Assembly (NCBI RefSeq): GCF_008107625.1
Contig: NZ_SDKK01000026.1
Location: 8,556 to 71,898 of the forward strand
Direction: 5' to 3'
Origin: Zoogloea oleivorans
Lineage (GTDB): Bacteria; Pseudomonadota; Gammaproteobacteria; Burkholderiales; Rhodocyclaceae
DNA: 63,343 nt
Shown piece after piece: positions 25,381 through 32,953 of the stretch (the stretch's first letter is position 1; the number at the start of each line of letters is the position of its first letter). The translations under genes and the position numbers were made by a program. The notes below the pieces were generated by a model. That model did no database searches, was not told the DNA's origin, and worked only from the letters and a program-made list of their open reading frames with translations.

Positions 25381-26139
25381 TCAGAACTGGACGCGCTTGG
25401 TGTAGCCGCCGTCGATGATCAGGTTGGTGCCGGTGATGTAGGACGCTGCCGGGCTGGACAGGAAGACCATCGAGCGGGCCACGTCGTCCGGCGCGCCAAA
25501 GCGGCCAAGGGGCATGTCGGCGAGGGTCTTGTCGTACAGCTCGGGCATGGCTTCCTTGATCATCGACCAGTTGCCGCCCGGGTAGGCAACGGGGCCCGGG
25601 CAGATCATGTTGACGCGGACCTGCTTGGCTGCCCACAGCTGGGAGAGCTGCTTGCCGTAGGTGATGATGGCCGCCTTGATGGCGTTGAAAGCCTGCGGGT
25701 AGATGAAGGTTTCGACCGCGGCGGTGCTGGACATCAGGATCACCGAGCCGGTGCCGGACTTTTCGAGGAAGGGTTCGAGGATCTGGCAGCCATTGACCGC
25801 GCCCATCATGTCGAGGCGGAAGGTCAGGTCCCAGTCCATCGTGCCCTGGGCGCCGGACGAGCTGGCGTTGTGGATGAAGATGTCGCAACCGCCCAGACGC
25901 TCGGCGGCGGACAGCAGCCAGGCCTGGTAGGCAGCCGAATCGTTCATGTCGAAGGCGTCGCCGAAAACCTTGACGCCGTGCTGCTTGAGCTCGGCGACGG
26001 TGGCGTCCACACGGGCCTGGTCGCGCGAGAAGAAGGCGATGTCACAACCTTCGGCCGCGTAGATTTCGAGGGCCGCCTTGCCGATGCCGCGGCTGCCGCC
26101 GTTGATGATGACTTTTTTACCGCGCAGTCCGAGTTCCAT
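25381..26139 (-). CDS. SDR-family protein with catalytic Tyr replaced by Phe
   Basis: This 252-residue protein has the full SDR fold: G-G-S-R-G-I-G cofactor loop, S in L-M-S-S-T, and C-terminal G-T-N-L-I-I-D-G-G. At the position where Y-x-x-x-K is expected, 13 residues after the serine, it reads F-N-A-I-K. The codon is TTC, so the acid/base tyrosine is Phe. Also N-N-A-G is N-A-S-S. The lysine and serine remain. Such a protein is unlikely to be an ordinary NAD(P) oxidoreductase; a lyase, isomerase or dehydratase role is possible. The ATG at 26139 has AGGAAGAG upstream. Confidence 0.85.
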   Translation of the reverse strand: MELGLRGKKVIINGGSRGIGKAALEIYAAEGCDIAFFSRDQARVDATVAELKQHGVKVFGDAFDMNDSAAYQAWLLSAAERLGGCDIFIHNASSSGAQGTMDWDLTFRLDMMGAVNGCQILEPFLEKSGTGSVILMSSTAAVETFIYPQAFNAIKAAIITYGKQLSQLWAAKQVRVNMICPGPVAYPGGNWSMIKEAMPELYDKTLADMPLGRFGAPDDVARSMVFLSSPAASYITGTNLIIDGGYTKRVQF

Positions 26140-26185
26140 TTTGTCTCTTCCTTGTATGTGTGAGGATGATTCCGGCGGCATTCCC

Positions 26186-26251
26186 GTGGGTCGGACTTCC
26201 GTCCGGCACCAAGGGCTGACGCAGGGTTTGTCGGACTAAAGTCCGACCCAC
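26186..26251. repeat. Dispersed repeat with core GTGGGTCGGACTT, inverted pair
   Basis: GTGGGTCGGACTT at 26186-26198 and its exact reverse complement AAGTCCGACCCAC at 26239-26251 flank a short spacer. Each copy also forms a local hairpin (GTCGGAC-taaa-GTCCGAC at 26230-26247; an imperfect one at 26190-26207). The same 13-mer recurs at 63328-63340. This looks like a REP-type extragenic palindrome. It lies between the ThuA-like gene and the Tyr-less SDR gene. Confidence 0.7.
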
Positions 26252-26258
26252 AGGTTTG

Positions 26259-27026
26259 TCATTGATCTTTTGCTGCCTTGCCCCAGCTGATGCCGCGTCG
26301 GAGCAGTTCGTAGAACACCGGCAGATCCCAGGCACAGGTCTGCTTCTCGGGCCAGTAGTCCATGAAGGGCTGCATGTCGTAATGGCCGCGGCAGTGGCCG
26401 AGGGTCAGGTAAAGCACGGAGCCCTGGCCAATGGGGCGCAGGTAGAGCACCGGGTGACGGGCACGCTGCCAGGTGCTGCGCGCAAAGCCGGTGCCCTCGC
26501 CTTCGAACTCGGTGTCGAGCAGCACTTCAAGCTGGGCGTGGATGTCCGACAGGTAAAGCTCGTCCACCACTTCGAAGGGCTCGATGCCGGCCACCAGTGG
26601 GTGCTGCGGCTTGGCCACCTCGACCCGGTAGGGGCCGATGGGCGGGTGGGCAATGAACTGGCTGCCGAGGGTTTCCATCAGGTGCGGCGCCAGGGCCGGC
26701 GAATCGACCAGCCCGTTGTCGAGGAAGCGCAGGATCGACGCGGTGCCGTGCAGCGCATACCAGCGCCCGCCGCCGGCCACCCAGGCGCGCAGGGCTTCCT
26801 GCTCGTCGAGGCTGGGGATCACGTCGCAGGTGTAGGTGACCAGGAAGGCCGCCTTGCGGATGGCTTCCAGGTTGGAATAGTCCTCGAAGACCCGCACGCG
26901 GATGCGCTCGTCCTCGCTCAGCAGCTTGAGCAGCTCGAGGCGGGCAAAATCGATGTCATGGAACTTGCCGGCGGCGACCAGCACGCAGTCGATGCGGCCG
27001 GGCCTGGCTTGGGAGTCGTCGCTCAT
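26259..27026 (-). CDS. ThuA-like (class I glutamine amidotransferase-like) protein
   Basis: This 255-residue protein resembles the ThuA/trehalose-utilisation fold: L-V-T-Y-T-C-D-V-I-P followed by L-R-A-W-V-A-G-G-G-R-W-Y-A-L-H-G, then H-P-L-V-A-G-I and a late L-G-H-C-R-G-H-Y-D. ThuA-like proteins are flavodoxin-like/GATase-I-like and some act on keto-sugars. No Cys-His-Glu amidotransferase triad is evident at the usual nucleophile-elbow position. The ATG at 27026 has GGAGG upstream. It starts 10 bp after the VOC gene. The role in this run is unknown. Confidence 0.75.
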   Translation of the reverse strand: MSDDSQARPGRIDCVLVAAGKFHDIDFARLELLKLLSEDERIRVRVFEDYSNLEAIRKAAFLVTYTCDVIPSLDEQEALRAWVAGGGRWYALHGTASILRFLDNGLVDSPALAPHLMETLGSQFIAHPPIGPYRVEVAKPQHPLVAGIEPFEVVDELYLSDIHAQLEVLLDTEFEGEGTGFARSTWQRARHPVLYLRPIGQGSVLYLTLGHCRGHYDMQPFMDYWPEKQTCAWDLPVFYELLRRGISWGKAAKDQ

Positions 27027-27036
27027 GCCGGCCTCC

Positions 27037-27579
27037 TCAGCCCACCGCCCGGACGGGCTCGCTGCCGTCCCAGTCGCGGGCTGCATCGCGCATCAGGTCG
27101 AAAAAGGCGTAGCTCTCCTTCGGGAAGCAGATCATCTCGATCAGGCTGCCCGGGCCGCCGCCCGCATCGATGTAGATCGCCTCGCCGCCGCCGGGCAGCC
27201 AGATTTCCTGCATCACCCTGGCCCCGGCTTCGAGGCTGATGGCCCGCGCCTCGGCCATGTCTTCCACCACGATGCAGATGTGGTGCAGACCTTCACGGCC
27301 TTCACCACGCCAGCTCTTGTAGATGGAGGGCGCGTCGTTGTGCTGCTCGATGATCTCGACCTGCATGTCGCCCCAGTAGGCGATGTAAACCGAGAAGTCG
27401 ATATGGGCCGGCTCGCCTTTGTACTTGGCGGCATCGACAACGATGTTGGAGAGCTTGAAGAACGGACCGACACCCATGGTTTCGGTCCAGTAACGCAGGG
27501 CGCCTTCCACGTCTTCCGGCACGAAAGCCAGTTGCATGACGGTGCCGAGGCGTGCAATGAGGGCTTGCGGATTGCTCAT
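27037..27579 (-). CDS. VOC-superfamily (glyoxalase-like) metalloprotein
   Basis: The 180-residue protein has two beta-alpha-beta-beta-beta units. The first begins V-M-Q-L-A-F-V-P-E-D and the second G-L-H-H-I-C-I-V-V-E-D-M. The putative metal ligands are Gln in M-Q-L, His in L-H-H-I and Glu in L-I-E-M, a Gln/His/Glu pattern known from glyoxalase I and epimerases. It most resembles methylmalonyl-CoA epimerase/glyoxalase-4 types. The reaction is likely an isomerisation or ring-opening at a carbon next to a carbonyl. It is closely spaced with the ThuA-like gene (10 bp) and the SDR upstream (13 bp). Confidence 0.85.
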   Translation of the reverse strand: MSNPQALIARLGTVMQLAFVPEDVEGALRYWTETMGVGPFFKLSNIVVDAAKYKGEPAHIDFSVYIAYWGDMQVEIIEQHNDAPSIYKSWRGEGREGLHHICIVVEDMAEARAISLEAGARVMQEIWLPGGGEAIYIDAGGGPGSLIEMICFPKESYAFFDLMRDAARDWDGSEPVRAVG

Positions 27580-27592
27580 GGCGTGTCTCTCC

Positions 27593-28393
27593 TCAGGCCT
27601 GGCCGGTGGCCGAAACGACGGCCGCCTGGATTTCTTCGCGGGTCGGGTTGCGGCGCAGGGTCAGGCCACCATTCACCTGCAGGTTCTGGCCGGTCATGAA
27701 GCATTCGTCGCTGGCCAGCCACACGGCGGCGGCAGCGATGTCGTCTTTGGTGCCGATACGTCCCAGCGGGTAGCCCGACAGGAAGCTGTCGAAGAGCCCC
27801 GGCACGTCCTTGGCGCCGGCCGTCATCGGGGTTTCGGTGAGGCCCGGCGAGATCGAGTTGGCGCGGATGCCGCGCTCGCCAAACTCATGCGCCACACAGC
27901 GGATCACGTGGTCGGTGCCGGCCTTGGTGCCCATGTAGGCGGCGTGGTCGTTGAGCATGATGGTGGCCGTCGCCGAGCTGATCTGGATGATCGAGCCGCC
28001 CTTGCCGAGGGTGTCCACCGCCGCCTGGCAGAAGTAGAACGGTCCCTTGAACTGCAGATCGGTGATCTGGTCGATCTCTTCCACGGTGGTTTCGGTGAAG
28101 CCCTTGAGCAGGCCCCAGCCGGTGGCGTTGACCGCAATCTCGACATGGCCGCCCCAGTCCTTCGCAAAAGCGAACAAGGCTTCCACGTCTTCCTTTTTCG
28201 TGATGTCGCACTGGAAAGCGGCACCGCCGATGGTCTTGGCGAAGCGTTCCAGCTCGTTCAGCTTGCGACCTGCCACCACCACACGGGCACCTTCATCGGT
28301 GAAGCGGCGGGCAATGACCTGGCCCATGTTGTCCTGACCGGCCGCGCCGAGTACGACGGCGACCTTGCCTTCGAGTTTCTTGCCTGCGCTCAT
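27593..28393 (-). CDS. SDR oxidoreductase with atypical cofactor loop
   Basis: This 266-residue SDR has a longer, atypical nucleotide loop, G-A-A-G-Q-D-N-M-G, instead of TGxxxGIG. This recalls divergent SDRs. The catalytic Ser (I-S-S-A-T) and Y-M-G-T-K are intact, and the C-terminal G-Q-N-L-Q-V-N-G-G is usual. The Arg in V-V-A-G-R-K could favour NADPH. The ATG at 28393 lies 2 bp after the stop of the upstream SDR, so the genes are coupled. The ketone/alcohol substrate is unknown. Confidence 0.87.
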   Translation of the reverse strand: MSAGKKLEGKVAVVLGAAGQDNMGQVIARRFTDEGARVVVAGRKLNELERFAKTIGGAAFQCDITKKEDVEALFAFAKDWGGHVEIAVNATGWGLLKGFTETTVEEIDQITDLQFKGPFYFCQAAVDTLGKGGSIIQISSATATIMLNDHAAYMGTKAGTDHVIRCVAHEFGERGIRANSISPGLTETPMTAGAKDVPGLFDSFLSGYPLGRIGTKDDIAAAAVWLASDECFMTGQNLQVNGGLTLRRNPTREEIQAAVVSATGQA

Positions 28394-28395
28394 GC

Positions 28396-29124
28396 TCAAG
28401 CCCCCCCGCCGATGATTGAAGATGCGTTGTCGACAACGATGTGTGCGCCACTCACGTGACGGGATTCGTCGGAAGCCAGGAAGAGCACCGTGTTGGCAAT
28501 GTCGTCCGGCTGGCCGAGACCGGGCAGCGTGTCGGCACCGACGGCGGCCAGCAGCGGCGTGTTGATCATGCCGGGGAGGATCGCGTTGCAGCGCATCGCG
28601 TAGCCCTTCTCGCGGAAGTGAGCGGCGATGGTGGTGGTCATCGCCAGGATCGCGCCCTTGGCGGCGGCGTAGGTGATGACGCCCGGAAAGCCGCGGATCG
28701 CCGACAGGGACGAAATGTTGATGATCGAGCCGGTGCTGCCGGGGTTGGCCTTCATCGCCTCGATGCCGTACTTGCAGCCGAGGAAACTGCCCTCGGCGTG
28801 GATGGCGTTGAGCAGGCGGTACTGTTCCAGCGTCGCCGTCTCGATGTCGCCGGGCACCACGATGCCGGCGTTGTTGACCAGAATGTCGAGCTTGCCGAAG
28901 CGCGCCAGCGTATGGGCGATGGCCTTGTGCCAGTCGTCCTCGCTGCGCACGTCATGACGGACAAACTCGCCGTCGATGTCCTTGGCGAGGGCCCGGCCGG
29001 CTTCTTCGCTCACATCGGTAATGACAACCCGCGCACCTTCGCGGGCCAGCGCCAGGGCATCGGCCCGGCCGAGCCCCGAGGCGCCGCCCGTAATAAGGGC
29101 AATCTTTCCGCTAACACGTCCCAT
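28396..29124 (-). CDS. Classical SDR oxidoreductase, first enzyme gene after the terminator
   Basis: This 242-residue SDR has T-G-G-A-S-G-L-G, Asp in V-I-T-D-V-S (NAD+ preference), N-N-A-G-I, Ser in N-I-S-S-L-S and Y-A-A-A-K. The C terminus (H-I-V-V-D-N-A-S-S) is typical. GGAGG precedes the ATG at 29124, excluding an extension of seven codons. It is the first gene downstream of the terminator that closes the transport operon. A promoter for the enzyme genes is therefore expected in 29125-29233, although none stands out. Confidence 0.9.
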   Translation of the reverse strand: MGRVSGKIALITGGASGLGRADALALAREGARVVITDVSEEAGRALAKDIDGEFVRHDVRSEDDWHKAIAHTLARFGKLDILVNNAGIVVPGDIETATLEQYRLLNAIHAEGSFLGCKYGIEAMKANPGSTGSIINISSLSAIRGFPGVITYAAAKGAILAMTTTIAAHFREKGYAMRCNAILPGMINTPLLAAVGADTLPGLGQPDDIANTVLFLASDESRHVSGAHIVVDNASSIIGGGA

Positions 29125-29233
29125 GTTCTTGTCTCCTCCGATCACTGCCTGTCGGGAGCGCCGCCGTCTGCCGCCTTTTGACGACGATGCAGTACGGGGC
29201 GCTGCTTTTTAAAAAACAATCAAACTTCTTTTT

Positions 29234-29283
29234 ATAAAAAATGGACACCGGGGTAAATCGGGGACCGCAGCGCCCCGGTGTCC
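29234..29283 (-). terminator. Rho-independent terminator after the MMPL exporter gene
   Basis: On the minus strand an 11-bp perfect stem (GGACACCGGGG and CCCCGGTGTCC) closes a 19-nt loop and is followed by A-T6. It starts 10 bp beyond the exporter stop codon. It separates the transport genes from the enzyme genes. Confidence 0.85.
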
Positions 29284-29293
29284 TCTGCAACAT

Positions 29294-31753
29294 TTAGTTC
29301 TGCAGCGCTTCCTCGGGCATCAGCGCCTTTTCTGCGGGGCTCATGTCGTGCTTCCTGGTGGTTTCACCTTGCAGCAGGAAGTGGGACAGGGCCGGGATCA
29401 GGATCAGCGCACCGAGCATGTTCCACAGGAACATGAAGGTCAGCAGGATGCCCATGTCGGCCTGGAACTTGATCGGCGACCAGGCCCAGGTGATCACACC
29501 TGCCGCCAGGGTCACGCCCACCAGGGCGACAACCTTGCCGGTGAAGGCCACCGAGCGCTTGTAAGCCTCGCCCAGGGAATACCCCATGCGCTGCTGGGCC
29601 AGCTGGACGCTGAGCAGGTAAAGGGCGTAATCCACACCGATACCGACCCCCAGGGCGACCACCGGCAGGGTTGCCACCTTCACGCCGATACCGAGCCAGA
29701 CCATCAGGGCTTCGGCCAGCACCGAGGTGAGCACCAGCGGCAGCACCGCCACCACAACCGCCCGCCAGCTGCGGAAGGTGATGGCGCACAGCAGGATCAC
29801 CGATGCATACACATAGAGCAGCATGGTCCGGTTGGCTTCGCGCACCACGATGTTGGTAGCCGCATCGACGCCGGAACTGCCGGCCGCGAGCAGGAACTTG
29901 CGGTCTGCGGTGTCGTGCTTGGCGGCAAACTGGCTGGCGGCTTCGACCACCCGGTCAAGGGTTTCAGCCTTGTGATCGGACAGGTAGGCGAGCACCGGAA
30001 TCAGCGAACACTGGGTGTTCAGGAACTCCGAGTTCCAGCTCATCGCGTTGCCGATCTGGGCATCGATCAGGCTCTGGTTGTCGCTCACCGTGATCCATTT
30101 CGGGTTGCCCTCGAAGCCGCCGGCAGTGTAGTTGCGCACAGTGTCGGCCAGCGAGGTGGTGCGCTGCACACCGGGCACCTGGGCCAGCTCCCAGCTCAGG
30201 CGGTCGGCTTCGGTCAGCGTCTCGAAAGAGCGGCAACTGTCGGGCGGGGTCTTCACCATCACCGCGAACACGTCGCTGGAGATGCCGTAGTTGGCCGTAA
30301 TGAAGGCGTTGTCCTGGTTGTAGCGGGAATCCGGCCGCAGTTCAGGCGCTCCGGCGTCCAGGTCACCGATCTTCAGGTCATGGGAGACCACGAAGCCGAA
30401 CACCCCCAGCACCACGCTGACGGCAATGGCGATGGTGGCCCAGCGACGTTCGGTGAAGTGATCCAGCGCGCTCCACACCACGCCAAAGCCGCGGCCCTTG
30501 ATCTCTTCGGTTTCTTCTTTAAGACTGCGTGAGGCCGCCTTCGGGCTGACACCGACATAGGACAGCAGCACCGGCAGCAGGATCAGGTTGGTAGTGATGA
30601 GCACCGCCACGCCGACGCTGGCGGTAAGGGCCAGTTCGCGAATCACCGGGATGTCGATGACGGTCAGCACCGCAAAACCCACCGCGTCGGCCAGCAGCGC
30701 CGTCAGGCCGGCCAGGAACAGGCGCCGGAAGGTGTAGCGGGCGGCCACCAGCTTGTGGGTGCCGCGACCAACGTCCTGCATGATGCCGTTCATCTTCTGG
30801 GCACCGTGGCTGATGCCGATGGCGAAGACGAGGAAAGGCACGAGAATCGAGAACGGATCGAGCCCGTAACCGAAACTCACCACCAGGCCGAGCTGCCACA
30901 CTACGGCCACCAGCGAGCAGGCCAGCACCAGCGAGGTGCTGCGCACGCAGCGGGTGAAGAGGTAAATGATGAAGGTGGCGATGGCGGCGGCGATCAGGAA
31001 GAAGACCATCACCTTCTCGAGGCCGTCGATCAGGTCACCGGCCAGCTTGGCGAAGCCGATGACGTAGATCTTCACCGGAGCATCCGGGCCGCTAGCGTAC
31101 TTGGCGCGGATCTGCTCCAGGGAAGCCGACAACTGATGGTAATCGACCGATTTTCCCTCGGCATCCTTGGCCAGCAGCGGGATCTGGATCATGCTCGACT
31201 GGTAGTTGTTGCCCACCAGGCTGCCCACCACGCCGGCGCGGCCGATGTTGATGCGCAGGTCCTCGATGGACTTGGCCGAGCCATCGTAGTCATTGGGCAG
31301 CACCGGACCACCGGTGAAACCCTCCTCGGTTACCTCGACCCAGCGCACCACCGGGGTAAAGATCGACTTCATCCACGCCCGGTCCACCCCCTTCAGGATG
31401 AAGATTTCGTCGTTGATCTTGGCGAGGGTGGCGAGGTAGTCGGCATTGAAAATGTCGCCCTTCGGGTTCTCGACAACGACCCGCACCGAATCGCCCAGGC
31501 CACGCAACTGCTCCCGGTTCTCCAGGTAGTTGGTGATGTAGGGATGCCCGTGGGGGAGCATCTTGTCGAAGCTCGCACTCACCGTCATGTCGCGCAACTG
31601 GAAGGCGAAGAAGGCGGTGAGGATCGCGCAGCACAGCACAAGCAGGCCGCGGTTGTTGAAGATGAGACGTTCAAGCAGGCTGCCGGAGCGATTATCGAAA
31701 TCCTTCGGATCCGATATCACGGCCATCTGCGGCTGATTCTGGCTAAGGTCCAT
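29294..31753 (-). CDS. MMPL/RND-superfamily hydrophobe exporter
   Basis: This protein of about 819 residues has twelve predicted membrane helices in two halves. Each half starts with one helix, then a large periplasmic domain, then five helices. The conserved G-I-G-V-D-Y-A-L-Y-L-L-S segment marks the proton-relay helix of the second half (A-I-G-I-S-H-G in the first). This is the COG1033-type RND exporter that accompanies DUF1302, DUF1329 and YCF48-like genes in clusters for sterols, terpenoids and other hydrophobic substrates. The start is ATG at 31753; a GTG three codons upstream is an alternative. The direction of transport is not known for this subgroup. Confidence 0.9.
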   Translation of the reverse strand: MDLSQNQPQMAVISDPKDFDNRSGSLLERLIFNNRGLLVLCCAILTAFFAFQLRDMTVSASFDKMLPHGHPYITNYLENREQLRGLGDSVRVVVENPKGDIFNADYLATLAKINDEIFILKGVDRAWMKSIFTPVVRWVEVTEEGFTGGPVLPNDYDGSAKSIEDLRINIGRAGVVGSLVGNNYQSSMIQIPLLAKDAEGKSVDYHQLSASLEQIRAKYASGPDAPVKIYVIGFAKLAGDLIDGLEKVMVFFLIAAAIATFIIYLFTRCVRSTSLVLACSLVAVVWQLGLVVSFGYGLDPFSILVPFLVFAIGISHGAQKMNGIMQDVGRGTHKLVAARYTFRRLFLAGLTALLADAVGFAVLTVIDIPVIRELALTASVGVAVLITTNLILLPVLLSYVGVSPKAASRSLKEETEEIKGRGFGVVWSALDHFTERRWATIAIAVSVVLGVFGFVVSHDLKIGDLDAGAPELRPDSRYNQDNAFITANYGISSDVFAVMVKTPPDSCRSFETLTEADRLSWELAQVPGVQRTTSLADTVRNYTAGGFEGNPKWITVSDNQSLIDAQIGNAMSWNSEFLNTQCSLIPVLAYLSDHKAETLDRVVEAASQFAAKHDTADRKFLLAAGSSGVDAATNIVVREANRTMLLYVYASVILLCAITFRSWRAVVVAVLPLVLTSVLAEALMVWLGIGVKVATLPVVALGVGIGVDYALYLLSVQLAQQRMGYSLGEAYKRSVAFTGKVVALVGVTLAAGVITWAWSPIKFQADMGILLTFMFLWNMLGALILIPALSHFLLQGETTRKHDMSPAEKALMPEEALQN

Positions 31754-31796
31754 GGCACTCACACTCTGGTTGGCAGGGGCGGCAGCGGATGCGCGC

Positions 31797-32858
31797 TCAC
31801 TGGATGGACTCGAGGCGCACGCCTTCGGCGCCTACCAGGACGATCTTCTTGTCGTCCATCGGGGCGAGGCCGAAATACGCCATCGGCCGGCTGGTCTTCA
31901 CGGGCTGGAAGTGCTTGCCGCCGTCACGGCTGATATTCACGCCGCCAGCCTGGGTGGTCAGCAGGATGCCGCCGCCGGGCAGGACGGTGCCGCCGGTGAT
32001 GCCCGCCGGGGTGCCCAGGGGCACCTTTTCCCAGTTGCGGCCCTGGTCGCTGCTGCGGTACAGGCTGCCGCGCATACCAAAGGCGAGCACGGCGTCGCTG
32101 TCGATGACGACCAGCCCGAAGAGGGTGCCCTTGTAGGGCGTCGGCGCAGCGATGAAGCGCTGGCTGGCCTTGTCGAAGCGCCATACGGCGCCCTGCTCAC
32201 CGGTCAGGTAGAGCGCGCCGGCACGGCCGCGAATGCTGTAGAAGTGGAGTTCGCCCGGGTTGTCGGTGCGCTCCATCCACGGGGTCCAGGTCTTGCCGCC
32301 GTCTTCGGTACGGAAGATGCGGTTGAAGGTACCGACCACGAAGCCGGTGGTATCGCTTTCGAAATACACATCGAGCAGGGGCTGGGTGCCGCCGCCGGCC
32401 TGCAGGCTCTTCTCCCGCTCGACGAGGGCTGCCGCATCGGGCGCCGTCGAGGCCTGGTAGTAACGCACGGTCAGGTCTGCGGCCTGAATGCCGTCGAGCT
32501 GCTTGACCCAGGTGGAACCGCCATCGACCGAGTGCAGGACGACACCGCCATGCCCCACGGCCCAACCCTTCTTGGCCGACGGAAAGCTCACCGACACCAG
32601 GTCGGAGCCAGCCGGGACACTGGCCTGTTTCCAGGTGGCGCCGACATCGTCGGAATAAATGATGATGCCCCGCGAACCCACCGCCACGATGCGCGAACCG
32701 GCCATGGCCGAGGCCAGCAGCGCGCTGTTGGCACCGAGCTTGCTCGGCGAGGCAGCGATGTTGATCGGGTTATCAAATGCCAGCGCGGTCCCCGGCTGGA
32801 TGCTACTTATCATGAGCAGGGCCGCAATGAGCCCTGCCTTTTTTGTTATAGGCAACAC
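31797..32858 (-). CDS. Secreted YCF48/BNR-repeat beta-propeller protein
   Basis: The protein has 353 residues including a signal peptide (L-P-I-T-K-K-A-G-L-I-A-A-L then cleavage near A-L-A-F). It contains repeated S-x-D-x-G-x-T-W type blades: S-D-D-V-G-A-T-W, S-V-D-G-G-S-T-W, T-E-D-G-G-K-T-W, S-S-D-Q-G-R-N-W and S-R-D-G-G-K-H-F. This is the photosystem-II-assembly-factor-like (YCF48) propeller often found with DUF1302/DUF1329/MMPL sets. The start is a GTG at 32858, fixed by AGGAG six bases upstream. The exporter starts 43 bp after its stop. It probably scaffolds an envelope complex. Confidence 0.88.
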   Translation of the reverse strand: MLPITKKAGLIAALLMISSIQPGTALAFDNPINIAASPSKLGANSALLASAMAGSRIVAVGSRGIIIYSDDVGATWKQASVPAGSDLVSVSFPSAKKGWAVGHGGVVLHSVDGGSTWVKQLDGIQAADLTVRYYQASTAPDAAALVEREKSLQAGGGTQPLLDVYFESDTTGFVVGTFNRIFRTEDGGKTWTPWMERTDNPGELHFYSIRGRAGALYLTGEQGAVWRFDKASQRFIAAPTPYKGTLFGLVVIDSDAVLAFGMRGSLYRSSDQGRNWEKVPLGTPAGITGGTVLPGGGILLTTQAGGVNISRDGGKHFQPVKTSRPMAYFGLAPMDDKKIVLVGAEGVRLESIQ

Positions 32859-32907
32859 GCTGTTCTCCTTCGACCAGATAGGACTTGCCGGATCAAGCCG
32901 GCATCCG

Positions 32908-32940
32908 GCGGACAAGCGGCAGTCCAGCCCGCTTGTCCGC
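32908..32940 (-). other. 12-bp-stem hairpin between DUF1329 and YCF48-like genes
   Basis: GCGGACAAGCGG and CCGCTTGTCCGC are perfect arms around a 9-nt loop, beginning 14 nt past the DUF1329 stop. No T-run follows, so it is not a standard terminator. A second, smaller stem (CCGGAT/ATCCGG) lies directly beside it. It may stabilise or process the transcript so that the outer-membrane genes are made in excess. Confidence 0.55.
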
Positions 32941-32953
32941 AGTCATTCCGCCC

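Noticed and set aside
24246-26139. Identification of the GST/SDR genes as a lignin beta-etherase (Lig) or isoprene (Iso) pathway
   Set aside because: GST plus SDR is suggestive, but no second GST, no CoA ligase or monooxygenase is present and no residues specific to LigE/F/G or IsoI were recognised.
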